NCBI RefSeq assembly: GCF_024213195.1
Contig: NZ_JANAVF010000001.1
Coordinates: 124,001-188,000, forward strand
Source of the DNA: Streptomyces sp. TBY4
Lineage (GTDB): Bacteria; Actinomycetota; Actinomycetes; Streptomycetales; Streptomycetaceae
DNA: 64,000 bases
Reading direction: 5' to 3'
Shown here: positions 34,403-42,490 of the stretch, one piece after another
How positions within the stretch are numbered: position 1 is the stretch's first letter
How the letters are laid out: every line of letters begins with the position of its first letter
Program-made: the position numbers and the translations under genes
The notes under the pieces: model-generated
What the model saw: only the letters and a program-made list of their open reading frames with translations
Database searches by the model: none
What the model was told of the DNA's origin: nothing

Positions 34403-34684
34403 ATGTCGCGTATCGCGAAGGCATTCGTCATCACCGCTGCCGCCGGTAGCGCCCTGGCCGCCGGCGCGGGTCTGGCGGCTGCCGATGCCGGAGCGCACGG
34501 TGCGGCGGTCGGCTCCCCCGGTGTCCTCTCGGGCAACCTGCTCCAGGTTCCGGTGCACGTCCCGGTCAACGTCTGCGGCAACACCGTCAACGTGATCGGC
34601 CTGCTGAACCCGGCGTTCGGCAACACCTGCGTCAACGCCTCCGGCGGCGGCGACCACCACACCGAGGGCAACTACGGCGGCTGA
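34403..34684 (+). CDS. Short chaplin (93 aa)
   Basis: Chaplins are secreted amphipathic proteins that assemble into amyloid fibrils on aerial hyphae and spores. This one has a signal peptide (to about AAADA) and one chaplin domain, SPGVLSGNLLQVPVHVPVNV followed by CGNTVNVIGLLNPAFGNTC, with the two conserved Cys. There is no C-terminal sorting signal, so it is of the short class (ChpD-H type). The C-terminal tail GGGDHHTEGNYGG is unusual in length. GGAG lies six bases before ATG 34403. A strong terminator follows. Confidence 0.93.
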   Translation: MSRIAKAFVITAAAGSALAAGAGLAAADAGAHGAAVGSPGVLSGNLLQVPVHVPVNVCGNTVNVIGLLNPAFGNTCVNASGGGDHHTEGNYGG

Positions 34685-34699
34685 TCGCCTGGTGACCCG

Positions 34700-34729
34700 A
34701 AGGGCCCCCGCCGGACGGCGGGGGCCCTT
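34700..34729. terminator. Hairpin terminator after the chaplin gene
   Basis: Perfect 13-bp stem (34700-34712 with 34717-34729) with the tetraloop GGAC, 16 bases after the chaplin stop. It also lies 40 bases beyond the stop of the convergent tyrosinase operon and may serve both. Confidence 0.8.
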
Positions 34730-34768
34730 CCTCGTGCGCCGGCCTCCTCGCACGGAGGCCGCCGGGGC

Positions 34769-35632
34769 TCATTCGTAGCGGTAGAGGCCCTGGTGGCCGA
34801 GCATCTCGCGCGGGGTGACGTCCCACGGCGGCATCGGCTCGTCGAGGGCGATCACCCGGCCGCGCTGGAGGTCGCCGAGGGCGGGCGGGACGGCGGGCAG
34901 GTAGCCGGAGGCCGGGTGGCGCTGCTGCCAGCGGTCCCAGAGCAGGTCCACGAAGGCGTGGTGCAGCCAGAAGGCCGGATCGTTGGGGGCCGTGCCGCCG
35001 GTCATGTGGCCGCCGATCCACTGGTGCACCTTGTTGTGGTTGCGCCACCGCTCGCTCTTCGGGGCGGCCCAGCCCTCCAGCTTGTTGCGGAAGCCGCCGC
35101 GCCCGGCCGTCGAGTCCCAGGGCGAGCTGTCGTACAGCGGGTCGTCGAGCGCCCACTGGAGTTCGGCCGGGGTCGGCAGGCTGATCGGGTTCCGCGGCCG
35201 GCCGAGGTTCCGGGTGAGGAAGCGGGCCTCCGTGATGCCGACCGTGATCGTCCAGTTGCCCTTCTCGTAGGCGAACGGGCCGGTCATCACCTGGCGGTCG
35301 CTCTCGCGGCCGGTCCCGCCGAGGAAGTCCTCCGCCCACAGGGAGGAGACCGGACTGGTGTCGGTGGTCCAGTCCCAGTACGGGATGGTGACGCCGGGGT
35401 CCACCGTCTGCAGCTGGCGCTCGAACTCCAGCAGGTAGCGCCGGTGCCAGGGGAAGAAGGAGGGCGACATATGCCCGACGCGCAGTTTGCGGTCCCGGTC
35501 GGGGACGAAGTACTTGTCGTGGGTGCGGACGAACGCGTCGTAGGTCCCGTTGCGCTTGAGCTCGATCACGGCCGCCGTGAAGCGCTTCTTCTGCGCACTG
35601 GTCAGGTTCTTCTGGTTCTGCCGGGTGTACAC
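34769..35632 (-). CDS. Tyrosinase, second copy (287 aa)
   Basis: A second type-3 copper tyrosinase, similar in length and plan to melC2 at 17.0 kb but clearly diverged. CuA ligands: His38 in FVRTHDKYF, then the two His of LRVGHMSPSFFPWHRRYL. CuB ligands: WRNHNKVHQWIGGH and FWLHHAFVD. It starts with GTG 35632, six bases after the stop of its cofactor gene. No signal peptide; export should depend on the cofactor. Streptomyces with two such operons (melC and melD) are known; this one may be the melD type. Confidence 0.93.
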   Translation of the reverse strand: MYTRQNQKNLTSAQKKRFTAAVIELKRNGTYDAFVRTHDKYFVPDRDRKLRVGHMSPSFFPWHRRYLLEFERQLQTVDPGVTIPYWDWTTDTSPVSSLWAEDFLGGTGRESDRQVMTGPFAYEKGNWTITVGITEARFLTRNLGRPRNPISLPTPAELQWALDDPLYDSSPWDSTAGRGGFRNKLEGWAAPKSERWRNHNKVHQWIGGHMTGGTAPNDPAFWLHHAFVDLLWDRWQQRHPASGYLPAVPPALGDLQRGRVIALDEPMPPWDVTPREMLGHQGLYRYE

Positions 35633-35638
35633 GCCCTG

Positions 35639-36025
35639 CTACTCCTGTCGCCCGTGGTGCGCTGCGCCGAACGCCAGCTGGGTGGTGCCCAGTTCGTCGA
35701 CGGCCGCGCGGGCGAGCTCCAGCGGGGTCGCGTAGGACTGGAAGTGGTTGATCCCGCTCAGGTACGTGCCGTCGGAGCGGCGCATCACGTGCAGGGCACG
35801 GCCGTCGATGCGGACGCTGCTCCCCGCCGCGTCGACGGCGATGTGCCGGCCCCGGTACGTCTCCTCGCCCGCCGGGGTCAGCGGGGCCGGCGTGAGCGTC
35901 TGCCGGGGACGGCGGGCGCGCAGGAGGGGGGCCAGCGCCGCGGCCGTGCCGGCGAACACGGCCGCGGTGAAGGCCGTACGGAGGACCGCGCGGCGGGTGA
36001 GTGGTGCGGCGGGTGCTGCGTACAT
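35639..36025 (-). CDS. Tyrosinase cofactor, second copy (128 aa)
   Basis: MelC1-like copper chaperone. A Tat-type N terminus (LTRRAVLRTAFTAAVFAGTA) leads to the mature part with YRGRHIAVDA, VRIDGRALHVMRRSDGTYLS and INHFQSYATPLELARAAVDEL. Unlike the copy at 16.6 kb it lacks the His/Gly-rich insert; only a short AAHHGRQE end is His-bearing. It is the first gene of a two-gene operon with the tyrosinase. Confidence 0.9.
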   Translation of the reverse strand: MYAAPAAPLTRRAVLRTAFTAAVFAGTAAALAPLLRARRPRQTLTPAPLTPAGEETYRGRHIAVDAAGSSVRIDGRALHVMRRSDGTYLSGINHFQSYATPLELARAAVDELGTTQLAFGAAHHGRQE

Positions 36026-36099
36026 ACGGTCTCCCTCGCTCGGTGGCCGGTGGCTACGGGTCTAACGCGGCGCGGCGGGCGAGGTCACCGGGGAGCCCC

Positions 36100-36630
36100 C
36101 TACTGGACGGTGTGTTTGTAGTAGAGGGTGGTCGCCACGAGACGGCCGACCGGGTCGGTGGCGTAGTCGGGGATGGATCCGGCCTCGGTCCATCCGGCGG
36201 CGCGGTACAGCCGCTCGGCCGGACTGCCGCTCTCGGTGTCCAGGAACAGCAGCACCACCCCGGCGCGGGCCGCGGCGGCCTCGGCCTCGGCGAGGAGCGC
36301 GCGGCCGGTCCCGCGGCCGCGGGCCCCGGGGTGGACCATGAGCTTGCGCACCTCGGCGCGGTGGCGGCCGTTGGGCTTCGTCTCCCGGCTCCAGCTGACG
36401 GTGCCGTCGACCCGGCCGTCCGGCCCCCGGGACACCCACAGGGCGAGGGTGCCCTCCTCGACGGCGGGCAGCAGGGAGTCCCACCAGGCCGCGGCCTCCC
36501 GCTCGTCGAGGCCGGCGAGGAAGCCGATGGAGGAGCCGCCGCGCACGACGGCGAGGAGCAGGGCGGCGAGCTCGTCGCGGTGTGCGGTCAGGGCGGCGGA
36601 GTCGTCGATCCGGGTGAGGAAGGGGGTCAT
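36100..36630 (-). CDS. GNAT-family N-acetyltransferase (176 aa)
   Basis: Acetyl-CoA-dependent acetyltransferase with VRKLMVHPGARGRGTGRALL (acetyl-CoA loop R-G-x-G-x-G/A) and VLLFLDTESGSPAERLYRAA. ATG 36630 starts a compact single-domain protein; the frame stays open far upstream but without family sequence. Substrate unknown. Confidence 0.87.
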   Translation of the reverse strand: MTPFLTRIDDSAALTAHRDELAALLLAVVRGGSSIGFLAGLDEREAAAWWDSLLPAVEEGTLALWVSRGPDGRVDGTVSWSRETKPNGRHRAEVRKLMVHPGARGRGTGRALLAEAEAAAARAGVVLLFLDTESGSPAERLYRAAGWTEAGSIPDYATDPVGRLVATTLYYKHTVQ

Positions 36631-36656
36631 GCGCCGAGGATAGGGATCATGCACGG

Positions 36657-36745
36657 GTGCGCTGGAGGCGGGGCAGGTGCGGATCGCTCCGCCGACGGTG
36701 GGGGTCAGGCCGTGGTGCGCTGGAGGCGGGGCAGGTGCAGATCGC
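36657..36745. repeat. Duplicated 31-bp 3' end of the TRIC-family gene
   Basis: A 31-base sequence at 36715-36745, coding for the last residues (LHLPRLQRT) of the membrane protein on the minus strand, is repeated at 36657-36687 with one mismatch, just beyond the stop codon. This looks like a partial tandem duplication of the gene's end. Confidence 0.7.
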
Positions 36746-37316
36746 GGAAGACCGCGGTCATGCGCAGGGCGAAGACGAGGGCCGCCGACACGACGATGTT
36801 GGCGGTGTCCGGGACCCCGGCCCCGTGCAGGCCCAGGTAGCAGAGGGCCCCGGCGAGCGCGGCCGTCGCGTACACCTCTTCGCGCAGGAGCAGCGGCGGG
36901 AACTCCCCGCAGAGCACGTCGCGGACGACCTCGCCGGTGACGCCCGTCAGGACGGCCAGGATGAGCACGGCGACCGGGGTGACGTGCGCGTCGATGGCGG
37001 CGCGGGCGCCGATCACGGTGACGACCGCGAGGCCGACGGCGTCCACGACCATGAGCGCGCGGTGCGGCAGCTCGCGGCGGCGCAGGTACAGCATGGTCGC
37101 GACGGCGACGGACCCGATGAGGACGAGCAGCAGCCAGTCCCGGGTCCAGTAGAGCGGGTGCCGGCCGAGGATGAGGTCGCGCAGGGTGCCGCCGGAGATG
37201 CTGGCCGCGAAGGCGAGGACGAGTCCGCCGAAGGGGTCCATGTTGGCGCGGTGCGCGGCGAGGACGCCGGAGGCGGCGAAGGCGGCGATGCCGAGGAGGT
37301 AGAGGGCGTGCAGCAT
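36705..37316 (-). CDS. UPF0126/TRIC-family membrane protein (203 aa)
   Basis: Two similar halves of about 85 residues, each with three helices and the signature G-G-x-x-R-D: SISGGTLRDLILGRHPLYW in the first and GVTGEVVRDVLCGEFPPLLL in the second. The family is linked to trimeric cation channels and glycine transport. ATG 37316 (MLHALYLLGIAAFAASG) starts right at the first helix. A copy of its last 31 bases lies downstream of the stop. Confidence 0.9.
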   Translation of the reverse strand: MLHALYLLGIAAFAASGVLAAHRANMDPFGGLVLAFAASISGGTLRDLILGRHPLYWTRDWLLLVLIGSVAVATMLYLRRRELPHRALMVVDAVGLAVVTVIGARAAIDAHVTPVAVLILAVLTGVTGEVVRDVLCGEFPPLLLREEVYATAALAGALCYLGLHGAGVPDTANIVVSAALVFALRMTAVFRDLHLPRLQRTTA

Positions 37317-37426
37317 GGCGCCTCCTTCGAGGGACGGAGCGGGGGTCCCGTAGAGGCTGCCGGATCCGCCCGGTCCCCCGCATCGGCCGTTCGGCCGGAA
37401 CGGCGGCGCCGCCTCCCGCCCGCCCT

Positions 37427-38038
37427 TCAGGACCCGGCGCCCAGGTGGTCGCGCTGGATGCGGTGGGCGAGGGTGCGGCGTACGGAGGGCGGGGTGTCCG
37501 TGGTGGATCCCGAAGGGAGGTCGAGGCCGCGGCTGATCGTGTCGTACGCCTCCTGGTAGGCGGGGGGCAGTTCCTCGCGGTGCAGCCGCAGGTCCTCCTC
37601 GACGAGGCGCCGCAGTTCGTCCACGTCCCGGGGCGTGAACCGCTTCTTCCCCCGGGCGATGGCATCGACGTGCCGGGCACAGCGCGCGGTGTCCGGGTGC
37701 GCCCGGGCGATCTCCTCGGCCAGGCCCCACAGCCGTCCTTCGAGCCAGGGCGCGTCGCTCTGGTCGAGGGAGAGTCCGATCGGCGCCGGAGGCTCCTCCG
37801 CCTTGTACTTCGCCACCTGCTTGGACACGGCGGGCTGGCTCATGTCGGTGAGCCGGGCGATCTTGTCCTGCGTCCAGCCGAGGCCCGCGAACACCTTGAT
37901 CATCTCGGTGCGCAGCTTCCGCATCTCCTCGCCGGCGCGGATGACCTCGTTCATCTCCGCGAGCATCCGCCCGGCCTGCTCCTCGGTCAGCGACTCGGGG
38001 ATCCCGAGTCCGCCCTCTCCGCCTGCTCCACCTGTCAT
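37427..38038 (-). CDS. HTH transcriptional regulator (203 aa)
   Basis: A coiled N-terminal region (EEQAGRMLAEMNEVIRAGEE) leads to a sigma region 4-like HTH, WTQDKIARLTDMSQPAVSKQ (about residues 55-75). The C-terminal 110 residues are hydrophilic, with no known ligand domain. It diverges from an alpha/beta hydrolase gene across a region holding a large nested palindrome (38077-38112) and a second inverted repeat (38041-38057), which suggests it controls itself and the hydrolase. Streptomyces have many such regulators; the ligand is unknown. Confidence 0.78.
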   Translation of the reverse strand: MTGGAGGEGGLGIPESLTEEQAGRMLAEMNEVIRAGEEMRKLRTEMIKVFAGLGWTQDKIARLTDMSQPAVSKQVAKYKAEEPPAPIGLSLDQSDAPWLEGRLWGLAEEIARAHPDTARCARHVDAIARGKKRFTPRDVDELRRLVEEDLRLHREELPPAYQEAYDTISRGLDLPSGSTTDTPPSVRRTLAHRIQRDHLGAGS

Positions 38039-38040
38039 AG

Positions 38041-38112
38041 CTCGGTTATACACCGAGGTCGTGGCGCGGCGACAGTCATTCATAACCGGGTTGTACAACC
38101 AGGTTATGAATG
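38041..38112. promoter_or_regulatory. Compound operator: nested 36-bp palindrome plus flanking inverted repeat
   Basis: CATTCATAACC (38077-38087) and GGTTATGAATG (38102-38112) form a perfect 11-bp inverted repeat around GGTTGTACAACC (38089-38100), itself a perfect palindrome. CTCGG/CCGAG (38041-38057) flanks another GGTTATA half-site next to the regulator start. In all there are five copies of GGTT(A/G)T(A/G) or its complement. The palindrome ends 13 bases before the hydrolase ATG, so binding should block its transcription or translation. Confidence 0.75.
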
Positions 38113-38125
38113 GCAGGCTGCACCC

Positions 38126-38962
38126 ATGCCCACCTTCTGCGCACCCGATGGAACCCGGCTCGCCTACCGCACGATCGGCGACGGAGCCGGCGACCCCGTC
38201 ATCTGCATCCCCGGAGGCCCTGCGGACTCCCGCTACCTCGGCGACCTCGGCGGCCTGTCCCGGCACCGCCGGCTGATCCTCCCCGACCTGCGCGGCACCG
38301 GCCGGTCCGCGGTTCCCGAGGACACCGCCTCCTACCGCTGCGACCGGCTCGTCGACGACGTGGAGGCGCTGCGCGAACACCTCGGGCTCGCCCGGACGGA
38401 CCTGCTCGGCCACTCCGCCGGGGCGAACATCGCGATGGGGTACGCGGCCCGGTACCCCCGCGCCCTCGGCAGGCTCGCCCTGATCGGCCCCGGCACCCGG
38501 GCCGTCGGGATCGACGTCAGCGGGGACACGCGGCTCGAACTGGCCCGGCTCCGCGCGCGGGAGCCGTGGTTCCCGGCGGCGTTCGCCGCCCTGGAGGCCG
38601 TCTGCGCGGGCACCGGCGGCGACTGGGACGCCATCGCCCCCTTCTTCTGCGGCCGCTGGGACGACGCGGCCCGCGAGCACCACGCCGCCGGCCGGCCCGC
38701 CAACCCGGAGGCCGTGGCCCGCTTCGGCGCCGACGGCGCCTTCACCCCGGAGGCCACCCGGGCGGCGCTCGCCTCCTTCGGGGCACCCGTCCTGCTGCTC
38801 ACCGGGGAGTTCGACCTGAACAGCCCCCCTCGCTCGACGGCCGAGCTCGCGGGGCTGTTCCCCGACGCCACCCTCGCGGTGCAGCCCGGAGCGGGCCATT
38901 ACCCCTGGATCGACGATGCCGGGCGGTTCACGGAAACCGTCTCGGCGTTCCTGGGGCAATGA
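38126..38962 (+). CDS. Alpha/beta hydrolase, proline iminopeptidase-like (278 aa)
   Basis: Alpha/beta-hydrolase fold. ICIPGGPADSRYLGDLGGL, PDLRGTGRSAVP, the nucleophile elbow LLGHSAGANIAMGYAARYP, the acid in TGEFDLNSPP and the His in GAGHYPWID give a full triad. The sequence resembles proline iminopeptidases and related S33 hydrolases, but substrate is unknown. Its start lies 13 bases after a large palindrome, and it diverges from an HTH regulator that likely represses it. Confidence 0.88.
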   Translation: MPTFCAPDGTRLAYRTIGDGAGDPVICIPGGPADSRYLGDLGGLSRHRRLILPDLRGTGRSAVPEDTASYRCDRLVDDVEALREHLGLARTDLLGHSAGANIAMGYAARYPRALGRLALIGPGTRAVGIDVSGDTRLELARLRAREPWFPAAFAALEAVCAGTGGDWDAIAPFFCGRWDDAAREHHAAGRPANPEAVARFGADGAFTPEATRAALASFGAPVLLLTGEFDLNSPPRSTAELAGLFPDATLAVQPGAGHYPWIDDAGRFTETVSAFLGQ

Positions 38963-38978
38963 CCTCCGACGCCACCTC

Positions 38979-40103
38979 CTACGGCGCCGGGAGTTCAGCG
39001 AAGTCCGCGACCAGGCCCCGGTGGTGGCCGGCCGTGCCCAGCGCCAGGGAGTCCGCCTTGGCCCGCTTGAGGTACAGGTGGGCCGGGTGTTCCCAGGTCA
39101 TGCCGATGCCTCCGTGGAGCTGTACGCACTCCTCGGCGGCCCGGACCGCCACGCCCGAGCAGTAGGCCTGGGCCACCGCCACCGTGAGCGGCGCGTCGGC
39201 GGCTCCGGTCGCGAGGGCGTCGGCCGCGGCGCGGGCAGCCGCGCGGGCGGAGGCCACGTCGAGCCACAGCCGCGCGAGGCGGTGCTTGAGGGCCTGGAAG
39301 GAGCCGAGGGGGCGGTTGAACTGGTGGCGGGTGCGCAGGTGCGCCACCGTCTCCGTCAGGCACCACTCGGCGATCCCGAGCTGTTCCGAAGCGAGCAGCC
39401 CCGCCCCCGAGAGCAGGGCGCCGGCGATGGCCGCGCGGGCGGTGGCCGGGTCGGCGAGCAGGGTTCCGGCGGCTCCGTCGAGGGTGACCCGGGCCAGCGG
39501 GCGGGTCAGGTCCAGCGCCACGAGCGGGGTCCGCGAGACCCCCGGCGCCCCGGCCGGGACGGCGTACAGCCCGGTGTCGGCGAGCACCAGCAGCACGTCC
39601 GCGCCGACGGCGTCGGCGACCGGGCCGGCGCTCCCGCCGAGCGAGCCCGCGCCGGAGTCCCGGAACGGCGCCGGGAAGGGCGCCCCCGGGGCCAGCGTCA
39701 GGGGCAGGGCGGGCACGCAGACGCGGCGGCCCGCCGCGAGTTCCCGCAGGAGGTCGGCGGACTCCGCGCTTTCGCAGCCGAGCAGGATCTCCGTGGCCAG
39801 GACCGCGCTCGTCAGGTACGGGACCGGCGCCGCGGCCCGGCCGAGCTCCTCCAGGACCACGGCCGCCTCCCGGTGGCCCGCCCCCTGCCCGCCCAGCTTC
39901 TCCGGTACGAGGAGTCCCGCCGCGCCGATGCCGGCGGCGAGCACCCGCCACAGTTCGGGGTCGTGGGGGCGGTCCCCCTCGATCCGGGCGAGGACGGCCG
40001 CTGAATCGCAGCGGGCTGCGAGCAGGGACCGTACCGCCGTGCGGAGTTCCTCCTCGGTCTCGGAGTACAGCAGGTCCAGCGGCGCTGCGGCGGGAGAGCT
40101 CAT
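38979..40103 (-). CDS. Acyl-CoA dehydrogenase, smaller subunit type (374 aa)
   Basis: FAD-dependent acyl-CoA dehydrogenase family. The C-terminal half is typical (GIAEWCLTETVAHLRTRHQF, NRPLGSFQALKHRLARL, ECVQLHGGIGMTWEHPAHLY), while the middle beta domain is poorly conserved. Paired large/small genes like this, with an ATGA overlap (40100-40103), recall the heteromeric FadE26/FadE27-type enzymes of actinobacteria that act on steroid or other bulky acyl-CoA side chains. It is the last gene of a three-gene operon. Substrate is inferred only as an acyl-CoA. Confidence 0.88.
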   Translation of the reverse strand: MSSPAAAPLDLLYSETEEELRTAVRSLLAARCDSAAVLARIEGDRPHDPELWRVLAAGIGAAGLLVPEKLGGQGAGHREAAVVLEELGRAAAPVPYLTSAVLATEILLGCESAESADLLRELAAGRRVCVPALPLTLAPGAPFPAPFRDSGAGSLGGSAGPVADAVGADVLLVLADTGLYAVPAGAPGVSRTPLVALDLTRPLARVTLDGAAGTLLADPATARAAIAGALLSGAGLLASEQLGIAEWCLTETVAHLRTRHQFNRPLGSFQALKHRLARLWLDVASARAAARAAADALATGAADAPLTVAVAQAYCSGVAVRAAEECVQLHGGIGMTWEHPAHLYLKRAKADSLALGTAGHHRGLVADFAELPAP

Positions 40104-41305
40104 CGGGCCAGGTCCTTCCAGGCGAGGTCCTTGTCGTCGCGCGGCTCGGCGGGCAGGCCGAGGACGCGTTCGGCGACGATGTTGAGGAGGATTTCGCTGG
40201 TGCCGCCCTCGATGCTGTTGCCCTTGGCGCGCAGGTAGCGGTAGCCGGCGTCGCGGCCGGTGAAGTCGACGATCTCGGGGCGGCGCAGGGTCCAGTCCTC
40301 GTACAGCAGGCCTTCATCGCCGAGGAGTTCCACCTCCAGTCCGCTGATCTCCTGGTTGAGGCGGGCGAAGGTCAGCTTCATCCCCGAGCCCTCGGGGCCG
40401 GGCTGGCCCTGGGCGAGCTGCTGGCGCAGCCGTTCCCCGGTCAGCCGGGCCACCTCGGCCTCGACCCACAGTTCCAGCAGCCGCTGGTGGAGGTCGTGCG
40501 TGCGCAGCTCCGGGCGCTCGCGCCAGGCGGCGGCGACCTTGGCGATCATTCCGCCCTCGCGCGGGATCCGCATGCCGCCGATGGAGACGCGTTCGTTCAT
40601 CAGGGTGGTGCGGGCCACGGCCCAGCCCTGGCCCACCTCGCCGAGGCGGTGGGAGTCGGGGATCCGGACACCGGTCAGGAAGACCTCGTTGAACTCCGCC
40701 TCGCCGGTGATCTGGCGCAGCGGGCGCACCTCGACGCCGGGGGCGGTCATATTGCACAGGAAGTAGGTGATGCCCTGGTGCTTGGGCAGCGCCGGGTCGG
40801 TGCGGGCGATCAGGATGGCCCAGCGGGCGGTGTGGGCGCTGGAGGTCCACACCTTCTGGCCGTCCACCACCCAGTCCCCGCCGTCCGCGGGCTCGTGGAC
40901 CGCGCGGGTTCCGAGGGCGGCCAGGTCGGAGCCGGCGCCCGGCTCGCTGAAGAGCTGGCACCAGACTTCCTCGCCGAGCCACAGCGGGCGCAGGAAGCGC
41001 CGCTTCTGCTCCTCGGTGCCGTACGCGAGGATCGTGGGCGCGGCCATCCCGAGGCCGATGCCGATCCGGCGGGGGTCGTTGTCGGGGGCTCCCGCCGCCT
41101 CCAGTTCGGCGTCCACCACGGCCTGCAGGGAGCGGGGCGCGCCAAGGCCGCCGAGCCCTTCGGGGTAGTGGACCCAGGCCAGTCCGGCGTCGAAGCGGGC
41201 CCGCAGGAACTCGTCCGGGGCGGTGGTGGCGGGCGGGTGCGCGGCGAGCAGTTCCCTCGTACGGGCACGCAGGCCGCCGGCGTCGGGGGTGGTGGCGGCT
41301 GTCAT
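40100..41305 (-). CDS. Acyl-CoA dehydrogenase, larger subunit type (401 aa)
   Basis: Full acyl-CoA dehydrogenase. WCQLFSEPGAGSDLAALGTR and the FAD/substrate segment VDGQKVWTSSAHTARWAIL are well conserved. The C-terminal KGNSIEGGTSEILLNIVAER carries Glu at the site of the catalytic base in many members. It overlaps both neighbours by four bases (ATGA at 41302-41305 and 40100-40103), so all three genes are translationally coupled. Most likely it works with the next gene as a heteromer. Confidence 0.9.
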   Translation of the reverse strand: MTAATTPDAGGLRARTRELLAAHPPATTAPDEFLRARFDAGLAWVHYPEGLGGLGAPRSLQAVVDAELEAAGAPDNDPRRIGIGLGMAAPTILAYGTEEQKRRFLRPLWLGEEVWCQLFSEPGAGSDLAALGTRAVHEPADGGDWVVDGQKVWTSSAHTARWAILIARTDPALPKHQGITYFLCNMTAPGVEVRPLRQITGEAEFNEVFLTGVRIPDSHRLGEVGQGWAVARTTLMNERVSIGGMRIPREGGMIAKVAAAWRERPELRTHDLHQRLLELWVEAEVARLTGERLRQQLAQGQPGPEGSGMKLTFARLNQEISGLEVELLGDEGLLYEDWTLRRPEIVDFTGRDAGYRYLRAKGNSIEGGTSEILLNIVAERVLGLPAEPRDDKDLAWKDLAR

Positions 41306-42309
41306 CGGGAGCCCCCCTCGGGAGTGCCGGGCCGTGCGGTGTCCAGGGCCTCCAGTGCCGGTACGACGACCAGCCGGCCGGTGGTGGTCCCGTCGGCCAG
41401 GCGCTGCACGGCGTCCGCGGCTCCGGCGAGCGGTACCCGCTCGCTGACCAGCGGTTTGATGGAGCCGTCGGCGGCGAGCCGGGTGAGCTCGGCGTGGCAG
41501 GCGGCGATCGCGGCCGGGTCCTTGGCCGCGTAGAGGCCCCAGTGCAGGCCGAGGACGGCGTAGTTCTTGACGAGGGCGTGGTTCAGCGCGGGGGCGGGGA
41601 TGGTGCCGCTCGCGAAGCCGACCACGACGATCCGGCCCTCGAAGGCCACGCACTTGGCGGAGGCGGTGTAGGCCTCGCCGCCGACCGGGTCGTAGACCAC
41701 GTCGGCCCCGCGTCCGCCGGTGAACTCCTTGACGCGGGCAACCAGTTCCTCGCTGGTGCGGTCGATGACGAGATCGCAGCCGAGCTCCTCGGCGACACGC
41801 GCCTTGGCCTTGCCGCCGACGACCCCGATGACGGTGGCCCCGGCGGCCTTGCCGAGCTGGACGGCGGCGCTGCCGACCCCGCCGGCGGCGGCGTGCACGA
41901 GGAGGGTCTCCCCGGCCCGGATCCCGGCCCGGCGGTGCAGGCCGAACCAGCCGGTCTGGTAGCCGATGTGCAGGGCGGCCGCCTCGGCGTCGTCGAGGGT
42001 GTCGGGGGCGGGGAGCAGGGCGCGCGCGGGGGCGGTGACGTACTCGGCGAAACCGCCGTGCGGCAGGCTCGGGTTGGCGATGACGCGGCGGCCGTCGTCG
42101 GTCTCGCCGCAGATCTCGACGCCGGGGGTGAAGGGGAGCGGCGGGCGGATCTGGTACTGGCCGCGCACGAGCAGCGCGTCGGGGAAGTTGACGTTGGCGG
42201 CGAGCACCCTGAGCCTCACCTCGCCCTCGCCGGGGACCGGTTCGGGAACCTCTTCGAGGCGCATGGCCTCGCGGGGCTCGCCGGGGGTATGTACTCGCCA
42301 TGCCTGCAT
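41302..42309 (-). CDS. Zinc-free MDR family, NADPH:quinone oxidoreductase-like protein (335 aa)
   Basis: Medium-chain dehydrogenase/reductase. The N-terminal GroES-like part (NVNFPDALLVRGQYQIRPPL, PFTPGVEICGE) lacks the zinc ligands of alcohol dehydrogenases. The Rossmann motif is LLVHAAAGGVGSAAVQLGKA, with VVYDPVGGEAYTAS downstream, as in quinone reductases and some enoyl-CoA reductases. ATG 42309 (MQAWRVHTPGEP) is chosen over one ten codons upstream. First gene of the acyl-CoA dehydrogenase operon, so a role in acyl-CoA metabolism is possible. Confidence 0.87.
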   Translation of the reverse strand: MQAWRVHTPGEPREAMRLEEVPEPVPGEGEVRLRVLAANVNFPDALLVRGQYQIRPPLPFTPGVEICGETDDGRRVIANPSLPHGGFAEYVTAPARALLPAPDTLDDAEAAALHIGYQTGWFGLHRRAGIRAGETLLVHAAAGGVGSAAVQLGKAAGATVIGVVGGKAKARVAEELGCDLVIDRTSEELVARVKEFTGGRGADVVYDPVGGEAYTASAKCVAFEGRIVVVGFASGTIPAPALNHALVKNYAVLGLHWGLYAAKDPAAIAACHAELTRLAADGSIKPLVSERVPLAGAADAVQRLADGTTTGRLVVVPALEALDTARPGTPEGGSR

Positions 42310-42356
42310 CCGGGGCCTCCAGCCGCCGACGGGAACCACGCCTCGCGGGGCATACT

Positions 42357-42368
42357 AAGCGGTCGCTT
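42357..42368. promoter_or_regulatory. Candidate TetR operator in the MDR-SDR divergent region
   Basis: AAGCG-GT-CGCTT is a 5+5 inverted repeat in the 181-base gap between the MDR/acyl-CoA dehydrogenase operon and the divergent SDR. Such AAGCG-type palindromes occur before fatty-acid genes controlled by TetR proteins. A TetR gene follows the SDR. Binding is inferred. Confidence 0.4.
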
Positions 42369-42490
42369 GCGCTGCTGTGAACCGGTGGGGACCCAGCAAA
42401 CGCGCCCCGTGCCCCGATTCGTGGCGCCGTTTCGCGACGACCGTGTTCCGGCCATGGCGCTCTGAGCGTCCGCACGCTATCGATGGCCGC

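Noticed and set aside
36657..36745. Possible insertion-sequence end or att duplication
   Set aside because: The repeat is only the end of the adjacent gene; there is no transposase, integrase or tRNA nearby.
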